Part shown: positions 46,201 to 58,200 of the stretch, in pieces
Layout of the letters: each line of letters opens with the position of its first letter
Position numbering within the stretch: position 1 is the first letter of the stretch
NCBI RefSeq assembly: GCF_000237925.1
Contig: NC_031502.1
Span: 20,272,909 to 20,336,908 of the forward strand
DNA: 64,000 nt
Direction of reading: 5' to 3'
Origin: Schistosoma mansoni
Taxonomy: Eukaryota; Platyhelminthes; Trematoda; Strigeidida; Schistosomatidae
Program-made: the position numbers and the translations under genes
Notes under the pieces: model-generated
The model's database searches: none
The model's input: only the letters and a program-made list of their open reading frames with translations
Told to the model about the DNA's origin: nothing

Positions 46201-49200
46201 ATATCAAAGTCAGAATCTTCAATACGAACGTCGAGACAGTTCTACCGTACGGAGCTGAGACCTGAAGAACAACCATAGTCAAGAAGGTACAAGTATTTAT
46301 AAACAGTTGTCTACACAAAATACTCAACATTCACTGGCCGGATACCATCAGCAACAGCCTTCTATGAGAAAGAACAAACCAGCTTCCATCTGAAGAGAAA
46401 ATTAGGAAAAGACGTTGTAAGTGGATAGGACATACATTGAGGAAATCATCAAACTTCATCACGAGGCAAGTCCTAACTTGGAATCCTGAAGGGAATCGGA
46501 AAAGAGGAAGACCAAAGAGCACATTACTCCGGGAAATAGAAGCATATATGAAAAGGATGAACGTTAACTGGAAAGGATTGCCCAGGACAGGGTTGGATGG
46601 AGACTACTGGTGGGCGGCCTATGCTCCTCGACGAGGGGTAACAGGCGCAAGTAAGTAATGTCCAACCACCGCCTACCCTAATGAAAAATGTTGGGTAGTA
46701 TAGGAATGGTTTAGAAGAAAGTTAGAAGTGACCGAATCAGGCTGTGATGCCAGGTTATAATATTAACTGTTGAACTGTATCGCGTTGATAGATATACGAA
46801 AGATAAATTTTACTCATTCACCAGGTTCTTGGGCATAAGCCACACTCTAGGTGTGAGTACCAATGTTACCACCCAGGTGCCCAAATCGGAATAGATGGAG
46901 TGCGGTCCGAATCTTGAAGTAAATGATTAAGCGGTTTGCTAGCCACCATCATCTTTTTATAATATTTGATTTTCGCTCATTCAATCACCGCTCCAGATAT
47001 GAACTTCCCGTTAGGTGTCCACGACTTTATAGTCATATGTATAAAGACTATTTGATATGACTCAATATTGGTTCTAGTCAGTCAGTCAGTTACAACGTAG
47101 AACTTCGTACGTACGTACATCAGTTCGAGTTGTCATACCACATTAGCACAGAGATGAAGTTGTCGATTCACATCCCATATTGGTAGAAGTAGTAAGAGTA
47201 TAAGTATTGTGTGAAAGATAAGGGTTTGAAGATGTTATTGAAGGAGTATAATACAGTGAAATAAATTTGGAAAGAGAAAAAGGAAAAGGACACAAATAAT
47301 TCAGAATATTAGAATTTGACAGAACACAAAGAGTGGATACACCTTCGCCATTGCAAACGATTTTGAGCCATGTCATTCAAGGTCTCTAACCATCGGTTGC
47401 TATCATCTCGCGAGTCCCAACCAGGTAGTCTACACCTACCAACATGGCTCAGTCCACTTGTCAGTGACTTCATGGATTTATGCCATGTTTTGGTCTGGCC
47501 GCCCCTAGCTTTCTTACAACCTGCTTCTACACTATAAAGCATTGCACGTCGGGGCAGACAGTGGTTGGGCATACGTAACACATGTCCCAGCCATCTCAAC
47601 TGATGAAGTTTCACTACTTCATCAATCGATTTGCCATCCTTACCTAGTACCCGTTTCCTAACATCTGCATTACTTACTCGGTGGTCCCAGGATATACGAG
47701 CAATCCTTCGAAGACATCTATGATCGAATACTAGTAGCCTACGAATATCCTCTACTCTTATGGGCCATGTTTCACTGCCATAAAGTAGGACGGAACGGAC
47801 TGCTGCACAGTAAACCCGTCCTTTTGTTGCTAGACGGATATCTCGCCTACGCCATAAATGGCGCAAGTTGGCGAAAGCTAGACGAGCCTTCTGTATCCGT
47901 GCTGAGATTTCGTCATACACCAGACCACAAGGGCTGATGAGACTCCCAAGATAAGTGAAGCGGTCAACACGCTCAACTACTTCACTCCCTATCATTAGTT
48001 CAGGTGTCGATGCAACCCAATCCTGAAGTAACATTTTGCACTTCGAGGGAGAGAATCGCATCCCGAACATGCCTGCATTGTTGCTTATGGTGGTCAGAAG
48101 ACTGCATTTTGTCAGCGTCTTCACCAAGTAAAATTATGTCGTCGGCGTATTCTAAGTCAATAAGTGAGCCTCCTGGTAAAAGTTCAACTCCTGGAGATTG
48201 AGATGATGGAAGTGTTATCTCCAAAAGCATGTCGACGACAAAGTTAAACAAGAATGGGGAGAGTGGACAGCCCTGACGAACACCACTTGAGGTAACCAAT
48301 TCTGATCACAGTTACCTCCACTGGTTCTAGTTGCACAGATTCACTCATTCTTTATGCAAATTTTATGTTAAATGTCATTGTAAACCTTATCATTCTGTAG
48401 TCTCATTTGTTCTATCTCTCATGTTGATATTTCAGATTATAGTTTAAACTATTCACCCTTTCTTGCTTGTCATCTAATTTATTTTCTCTCTCTCACTATT
48501 ATTGGTTTACGATATTGCGGTAACTTGAATTGATACAACTTTGTTCTAGGTTGTCCCACATTGATGATAACCAATATCCTGTTAATATTATGATTGGTTA
48601 ATTGACAATTCTTCTTAGTGAGTTATTATTATTTTTTGACATGAATTTATTCTTGAGAATCTTCTCAATCTGCAACTTCCGTTTATCATTTCCTTTTTTG
48701 ATAGTCTCGATTCTTATGATGATCGTGTTGGTCCTCCTCATTCTCATCATCATCGACATGCTTTTCTTGAATCGCATAAACTTGATATATCCGACAATGA
48801 ACCTGAACACTCAGATCAATTTGTTGATGAGTATGCTTCAGATTCACCTATTCTAAGTCCTGTTCGTCGACGTTTTGATGATAGTCTGTTTCCAAATGCA
48901 TCAGTATCACCAACTGAATCCGACTTGAAACATCGTGAACGTCGTAGAAAACATCTTGGCTTGCCTACATTGAAACCAGATCATGTTGGGATTTTATCGC
49001 ATACAGTATTTATTGGTCATTTGCATAAACAATTAGCTGAAAGCAAGCTAACAGCACTTTGTTCAGAAGTAACTGAAGGTCAAGTAATTGAATGTAATTT
49101 CATACCACCACGTGGATGTGCATTTGTTACATTTGCTACTCGAAGAGCTGCACATCGTGCAGTCATTCAAATGGATCAATCCACAATGAGTGGTCGAGAA

Positions 49201-52200
49201 ATTAAAGTAGCCTGGGCTCCAAATCTCGGTATTAAATCAAGAGAAGATTATGTCACTAATTATTGGGATACTGATGAAGGTTGTACTTATTTACCGATAG
49301 AAGAAGTTGTAAAATTAACACGTCCCCAATTTGATGATCTTTTGGCTGGTTGTGGTGAAGTTGATGAAGAATCTCTCACTGATCCTCGACTTAGAGGTTT
49401 GATCATGATGAACAGTACTAATAATAATGATAGTAAAACACAATCGATTAGTTCTCCTAATGTAAAGTCTGTTAAGAGGCTACAAACAACACCGACCACT
49501 CAAAAATCTACAACAAACACCTCGACAAATTTATCAGTATCAGTCTATTCTCCTGTTATTGTACCACCGTCTGTTCCGATGGTATTAACTCGTCCTGTAC
49601 CACCAATGCAACCGATGGTTCCTCGATCAGTCCCATTAATCCTACCTTTAGTAGCGGGTATGTTCTTTGTTTTTTGTTGTTGAATATTTTCTAGAGTGTT
49701 TTTGATTGATTTTAACTTAATTGTTAGTTTTCAATACACACTGACATAAAAATAACGTAGAGAAGAAAGTTTCACTTAGTGGAGATACTGATAACGTGCA
49801 AAGTCTTCTTATCATTCTGAGCAGTAACGCAAGCTCACTTAAAGTGGGTTTTGTCTCTTAAATGCAAAATATTGCTTCAGGACTGATCTAGACCAACACA
49901 TAAACTAATGTTAGGATGTGAAGCAGTTTAGTGCATTGACCACTTCATTTGTCTAAGAAGTCTGGTCAGCCGTGGTGTGTTTGTGTGTGATGAATTCGGA
50001 AAGTTCGGTTGAATTTTGCTAAGTTATGTCAATTGTGGTATAGGCGTGGTGTCTGTCTACTGACTAAATGGCGAGTGTACTGCACAGTAGTCTATGAAAG
50101 TAGATGTGGATAGGCCGAAGGGTTTTTGATCATAGGGGCCTTTGAAGTGTTGCTTTATGACTATGAAACATTGCCTCTTAAAAATAGAGGGTGCTTATAG
50201 GTTATTAGTATTTGACCATAGATGAATTTGAAGGATCATTTGTGTATTTTAAGATCGCAAACTGAGGAATGTTAAGGTTAGATTCAAAGTACTAGTTAAA
50301 GATAGCAAATCGATTCGTCATTTAGTAAATCTACAATGACTGAAGCGATTAGGATACGTTTTACTTGTGTCTTTGAAATCTTCAACTGTTGAACTGAGTC
50401 ATGATGGTAGGTCTCAGGTGACTTATCTGCGGTCCTTGTGAATTATGTGACCAATGGTTAGAAACTTTAAATGAAATAATCCAAAATCGGTCATAATGGT
50501 CTAAATGCATTCATTCTCTGGCTTCTTTTAGATCACGAGTTTAAAAATCATCTTTTACTTTGTATTCTACGAATTCACTTATTTCTTCTCAAATCATATT
50601 TTCTACTATTACTGATAGTATTATCACTTTTACTACTCTGGTATTTGTCTTGATAATTTCATATGACTGTGTTGATATGGTGTAGCAAATTGAATCAAAT
50701 TGACATATATGACAGGTTCTACGTTTCGTATTGTAGTGAACAAGAACACGGGTGGGGACAATCGAATGTATTTTAGCACAACATTACAGAAGTATCACTA
50801 ACTAGTAGAATCGGTTTTTTACTAATATTCTTCAATTGATCTGTATGAAGTTGATAAGTAAATAGATAGGTTTCATGTATTTATGAATGTACTTATTAAC
50901 CCATTTACCAGGTAAAAAGTACATGTACTTGCCTACGAGCCACACTCTCAAAGTCAAAGGACTAGTTAGTGATAATATCTGATTATTCAGACTGAAGTAG
51001 ATGGTGCAGGGTTCGAAACTAAAACTTATTATCTGAAACTTGAACACCTTACTAATCAACAAACTACTGCTCCACCGAATTAGTATCAGTTAAGGAGAAT
51101 CATTTATCTAAAGCTCTATAACACTGAACAAATACATCGTTCCAAATTAATAATCACTGTCACTTGTTAACTCAATAAACACATCAGGTGGTAGTCTTGT
51201 GTATATTTAAATCACGATCTGAATGCCTACTAAGCTTTTGTATCTCATGGACTTTTAGTTACTGGTTTGTAGGTTCGAACCCCATCCCACCTTCAATTTA
51301 AGCAACCGGATAACATCACCACCTCTCACACTTGGATTGTAGCTTGAAGCCGAGTCCAAAAATCTCTATCCGTCCATTTAAGTCATAAAAAAACTTAAAT
51401 CTCACATTATGCCATCTTTTGCGTTGGAGATGAGATAATCAAAATGCAACAATTACTCATGCCAATAAATCAGTCATATCAATTATTATTTTGTTGCATC
51501 TATATATCCACGTTCTTACTTTACTACTCCATTTCATAGCCATTTGATAAATTGCGTTTAAATTCCACTAAATTACTTGTTATTTTTCATTATTACTCTT
51601 GTTTTCAAAGCATCAGTCCCACGTATGTCAGTCCCCACACAACCATTATATTTTCAACAGAACAATACAACTACTGCTTCTAGAGCGCCTCCTCCACCAC
51701 CACCGCCGCCTCCCCCACCACCTCCCCCACCGCCACCACCGCCTCCCCCGCCTCCTCCTCCACCACCACCTACACAACCGTCAATTACCCCTCCCCCTCC
51801 TGCCACTATATCATCCCAACCTCATTCAACAACCACTACACCTGGATGTCAGTGGAATCCTGGAATTAATGCAAATAATAATCAACATGTTGCAAATCAG
51901 CAATTATTACAACAAAATCCAAAGCCGGAATTGTCAACTTCAAGTGTTGCCGGGCTTAGACCATACAACAGACCACCATTATTACCACATACATTTCTTC
52001 CACGTAAGTGCACATTATTATTATTATTGTTATTACTGTATAGGGATCGTGGATAAGTATGAAAAACTTGGAAAGACTAGACATCTGTTTGGTCCTATTT
52101 GGAAAGTTCTCAGCAATCGTTATCCACATCAGTGATCAAACTCGTTGCTTTCAGGTTTTGCAAAGAGCACTCAAACTTTAGACTTCTATGTTGTTATCTG

Positions 52201-55200
52201 TTGGTTGACTTTTATAATTTCAATCAACTTCTAAGATTGAGCAATCGTCTTTTAATATCATCGGTTAGGAACCAATCGCCTCACACTGGACGTGATTAAA
52301 ACTCCAGCAGTCCTATGCTAGGATAAAATAGCTATCTAATTAAGGTCAGTCCATGATGTAAGATATTATTATTACATCATTCAATTAGTTGATATGACTT
52401 AATAAATTGACGTAAACATCTACCTACTGCCATTCACTTTACTATGAAAAATAATGTAAATACTGCCTCCTAGGTTTTTCCACATACCTCAGTAGATAGT
52501 CCGGAAGTAGAAATGTAGTAGCTCTACATACGAAAAATGCAATTGATTTATCAGGTGTGTACAATAATTGTATATTAATATTATATACAATATTCTTGGG
52601 TATATAGGGTGACAAATAATAATAATAACAATAATAATATACAAAAAACATCAATACCTGAAAACAAGAAAAAAGAAAGCGTTTCTATTCGAGCTAAAAG
52701 CAAGTAGTGCAACATCATATGGAGTGATCTGTTGGGAAGAATGTTGGCCCCTAAATGCCCTGGTACGGCCGAGAGTGGTGAGAGTCCGCTTTCCCTCTCC
52801 AAATGCTCTCACATGGCCAGCGAATATATAGCCTCTGATAGGGAAGTCCTACTCACTGCCTTCTCGTGGCGAGGGTGTTGTTCACGAAATTGAGAGAACG
52901 AAAAACGAATGTCCGGCGCTTTAACCGGGTTGGTGGACACAGAAAGTCCACTTAGGGGAGTTGTAAAACCCTGATTACAAACCAATGGTACACATGGGCT
53001 CCAGTATCCTGAGGGAACAAATGGTGTATGAACCAATCGTTTGTCACTGGCTACCATGGGACTGCATCACCTAACGTTGCTCCACTGCCTTATGGATCAG
53101 ACCTTCAGATCAAAGGCTGGGGGTGTGGCCCCCTAAGAAAACCACCTGCTTCATTTTGCGCACTCGGGTAGTATCACAGCCCTCACACAAATAAATGAGA
53201 TTTGTGCGGCGCATATATATCTGATTCCCCTTTGTACCAATATGTATGTGTTTAAATAAATAAATAAAGAATGTTAAATTGTGCAAACTGAATTATAACA
53301 TAGTGAATACTAGAAGAACCTGATGTTTGTGGATACTTTGTAAGGTAGCGTTATCCGTTTGACATTATGCAAAAGTATTTTTTCCGGGAGAATATCGTGG
53401 TAAAGTAATCTTGTATGCCGATGGTCCCATTGCCAGAAGATTCAGTTGTTTTGAACAGTTAGAAAACAAACGATACCTTGATATTCAAACTCTTTTCACA
53501 AGTATCAGACAATTTTTTCACAATAGCAAGCAGACATCACCGACATAGAGCCTGATATAGTTGTGCGTTTGCCCAAATGGCCATACCTTGTTAACATTTT
53601 ATTTATTTATTTATACACATACATATTGGCACCAAATACATATGCGCCACACAAATCTCATTCGATTTGTGTGAGGGCTGTGATGCTGCCCAGGTGCCAA
53701 AACTGAAGCAGGTGGTTTTCTTAGGCGGCCACACCCCCAGCCTTTGACCTAGAGGTCTAACCCACAAGGCAGTGGAGCATCGTGAGGAGATGCAGTCCCA
53801 TAGTAGCCGGTGACGAATAACTGGTTCATTCGCCATTTGTTCCTTCAGGATACGGGAGCCCATGTGCACCATTGGTTTAGAATCAGGGTTTTTCAACTCC
53901 CCTAGGTGGACTTTCTGTGTCCACCAACCCGGTTAAAGCGCCGGATATTCGTTTTTCGTCCTCTCACTTTCGTGAACAACAGCCCTGCTACGAGAAGGCA
54001 GTGAGTAGGACTTCCCTATCAGAGGCTATATATTCGCTGGCCATGTGAGAGCATTTGGAGAGGGAAAGCGGACTCTCGTCACTCTCGGCCGTACCAGGGT
54101 ATTTGGGGGCAAGTTGGATTGCAAAGAAATCAAAATAATGCACTAATAATGATAACAAAGAAGACTAAACATTAAGACTATACTTTGCAGAGATTAAATG
54201 GAAAGGAAGATAAAGTATAAACATTTCTGCATCATTGTGACCTAAAGTCTTTGACTATTGATTACGGTTATCACTCGAACTCCAACCCAATAGTCTGCAA
54301 GTACAAGCATATTTTAAACCAGTAGTTAATGACTTCATGAACTAATGTCATCTTTTGATGTGGGTGGCTTTCGCTTTCTTCCAACCCGTTTCTACACTTA
54401 CAACCATTGTTTGTCGAGGCTGAACATACATAGTGCATATTCAATCCACCCCGGTCAATGTAGATTTACTGCCTGATCAATTGATTTGCTATCTTTATCT
54501 AGTACTCTGAATCTAAACCTCAACAGTGCTCACTCAACGGTCCCAACATAAACGAGCAGTGCGTATAAAGCATATGTGATCAAATACCACTAACCAACGA
54601 ATCTCTTCCATTTTTAAAGGCCGCATTTCAATGCACTCAGCTGTTGTACATATGTATGTTGGTAGAGATTAAAACTCGCAACTAGTTGACTCGAAGATGG
54701 ATTTCTATGCCACGAAGCCACCGTTCCATAGTCAATTAATAATGTAGGTTCACACTACTGCTATCACCAGCCCTCGCCTTACATAAACAATGTAGGTAAA
54801 AGCCGAGTATACAAATCTTTATTTTGGCAAATGACACTGGTATTAGAATCTTGAGTATAGAAGCCTTGTTATTTATAAAACGAATAGATATGAACAACCC
54901 TTAAGTAATTTTAGCCAATCATATGAGTGAACTATTGTTTCATGTGCTTCTTCAACGTATTTTATCATTTATTTTTCTGTTTTCTCCTTCACTTACCCAT
55001 CAGCTGGTCAAACTAGACCTCAACAACAACCTTATATGAATTCAGTAAATCAACCAAATCGATTTCCCAACAACATGTCATTTCCACCAGGTCTTAACAA
55101 CAATAATCAATCGACGTTACCTCGTCTCAATACAATGCTTCCACCTCATTCATCTTCTTGGTCAGATGTACGTTTCTCCGAACCATCCAGTTCAAATATT

Positions 55201-58200
55201 CCTGTTGGTATGTCCTTAGGTGTATACTGTTTTGTTTTTGTCTGGTATCGAAAAAGATATACTACCTCTGTTTGTAAACTGCCTTTATTACATCTTGACA
55301 TGGCTCAAAATCGTTTGCAATGGCGTAGGTGCATCCACTCCTTGTGTTCTACCAAATTCTAATCCTCTGAATTCCTCATGTCCCTATCCTTTTTCTCTTT
55401 CCAAATTTATTTCACTGTATTATACTCCTTCAATAACATCTTCAAACCCTAATCTTTCTCATAGTACTTATACTCTTCCTACTTCTACCAATATGGGATG
55501 TGAATCGACAACTTCATCTCTGTGCTAATGTGGTATGGCAACTCGAAATGATGTACGTACGTACGTACGTACGAAGTTCTACATTGTGACTGACTGATGT
55601 GCTATAATAATCTAAAGTAATTCAGTAGTCTTAACTAACTAAATGATTGACCCGTTTTGCCCACCCTTTCTCATACAATAGATTTTCTATAATTATATCG
55701 GTGTAATTATTGACTAAGGTTACCTTCCACAATTTATTGTTTAAAAACAAACAAATAAACCAATATATATGAATGTACAACGCTACATAGTGTCGATACT
55801 TTTTTGTTAAACTCCTCTAAATTGTCTCGTATAAAGTTTAAATATAAAGTGATTTTGAGTGTTGTTGTTGTAGGTATGAGAGTATTTATCATTTACTGGT
55901 TGCTCATACCATGAAAAAACATTTGAGGGACCTGAAAATAAAACTGGATTAGAGAGGTGGCGGTCTTGACGACTTGAAAGCGTAACTGCAGAGTCCAAGG
56001 AATAACTGTTTGAGAGTGGTCACACGCGGCCATTTTGTGAGCATTTGTCAATGTATTGACTCCATACTTTTCTGACCTTAGCTCTGGAACTGGAAATCTT
56101 CGGCGCAAAGTAGTGAGCTACTTTGAGGGCCTATCCTTTTTAACCCCTTACTTTCGTTGTAGAAAAGCATCATCGCTGAAAATGCTAGTTGTCTGAGGGG
56201 AACATCTTATCTGCATCACACCACTTTACATTCAGCAGTACAATTGGACTCCTGGATGAGTAGTTTATTGCTTTAAATCCTACTGCTCTTAGAATGATAT
56301 GCTTGGTATGATTGGATCTAAAGGAATGGCTGTTTCTGTTAATATCTTCGGATTAGGTCATCAAGGTAAGGTACGCAACCGTGTTATGTACATGATCTCT
56401 GTCTGATAAGTGCACTGGATGAGCTACTGCTAACTTCAAGAAAAACTTAAAAAATACATGAAATGATGAGAGTTTTTTATGGAGATAATATACACTGAAA
56501 TCAAGCAACTCTTTTTAAGTGGTTCAAGTGTATTATACAGTTAAGACCGTAAAGATATCACGGCTGACCCTAGACCGGAATGTACATTAATCTTCCGTGT
56601 TATAGAACAAAATTGAACGTATGTACCATCTATTGTCATTTCCGACCGTTGATCGACTATCTAGTGGATTGTTAATGGACTTTTCTCATGAATCTAGCAC
56701 TAAGATGATATAAAGTCGACTCTAACTTCTGTGAAATCCTAAAGATGTTTTAAACAAAAGACATTTTGATGAGAAAATTGTATTACAATAAATGGGAAAT
56801 ACTTTGTAATGGATAAGATTAACTTATCCTGTTTTTATTTTTCTAAATAAATTGTCTATGATCTCGTCTATATGCATATCGATTAGTTGGATTCAGTCAG
56901 TCAGCTGCAACGTAGGACCAGACACACATATACATCGGTCCAAGTTGCCATATCTCGTTAGCACAACAATATGAACACCGGATTCATAGAAATAGTTAAT
57001 TTAGTGGTTGTAGTATATAAAAGATAGGTTGCATATAAGGATATAGTATAGGAAGGAAGAACGTTATGAAGCAATTTTAATCTTATAGTTTAAGGGAAGA
57101 TAACGAGTGTATACACCTACGCCATTGTGATTGATTCTGAGCCATGTCACCCAGAGTCTCCAACCATTGGTTGCGATAGTCACGCAAATCCCAACCAGGT
57201 AGTCTGTATCTGCCAACATGGCTCAGACTAGAAGTGAGTGACTTCAAGCACTGATGCCACGTTTTGGTTTGGCCACCCCTAACTTTCTTTCAACCATCCC
57301 CTACACTAGTCAGCATAGCGCATCGTGGTAATCGGTGTTATGATACAACTGCTACTCGATTCAACTGTTAGACTAAATAATACCAATAGTCTGTAACAGT
57401 ATTTACACTAACTTGTATTACTTACAGTTATGGAATTCTAATTGAAAATTAAGAAAAAATATTTTATAGCTAACCACTGTTCCACCGCTAAAGTGGAGAT
57501 AAGTGAGTTATTAGGAGGTGTAGAAAAGATTTGAATGTGACCAACTTGGTCTCGTGTGTTGTTACGGGTATGACCGCTAATATCACTTCTCGGTTGCTCA
57601 CACCGTGAAAGAGTATTTCTTGTGGGACCTGAAAAGGAAGTTGGATTAATGTTGGTTTTAACGACCTGGGATCCGTGAGTTGATAGCGATCGATGGTTAG
57701 AGACCTTGAATGACATGGCTCAAAATCGTTTTCAATGGCGTAGGTGCATCCACTCTTTGTGTCCTCCCAAATTCTTCGATTTTTACTTCTTGGTGGATCC
57801 TGACGATAAATATTGAGTGATCGCCAGATAGAAGTTAGCAGTCCAGTCAATCGATATCTAAGTAATTTACTAATTATCAGAAGGGGTTTTGTGGAGATTT
57901 AGTATTTTCATAGTTGAAAGCGTTAGTCAATTGAAGCTAGACCAGGTTTTCCATGGTGGTCTAGCTTCAATTGACTCACGCTTTCAACTATAAGTAATGT
58001 ACATTCTTTTCGCTGCATACATATTGCCAGCAACTAAGATACCTCTGATTGAGCCTTTTGTAACTTGTACAACAAAAGGTTGTATACCTTTCAGAAACGT
58101 ACTTGAATAGGTTATGCGATTAATGGACGTAATGACGTATTAAAACAAATAAAATCAGATAACTTGTTGAAGTATGTAAATGGAATGAACAGGTACCTAG

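Noticed and set aside
48550-48596. Possible small SCAF8 exon after a TTCTAG acceptor ([14 protein letters not shown])
   Set aside because: Neither available donor gives a phase compatible with the RRM exon at 48705; exon 7 joins 48705 directly in phase.
48602-48856. 84-codon frame rich in Leu/Ile/Phe
   Set aside because: A frame-shadow across the exon 8 acceptor; the real exon uses another frame.
51599-52135. His/Leu-rich 178-codon frame
   Set aside because: Alternative frame of the CCN repeat in SCAF8 exon 9.
56296-56370. Possible extra SCAF8 exon (reads [16 protein letters not shown], then GTAAGG)
   Set aside because: It lies inside an old family B copy and corresponds base for base to the repeat; joining it after exon 10 breaks the frame at once, whereas exon 10 to 58296 is in phase.
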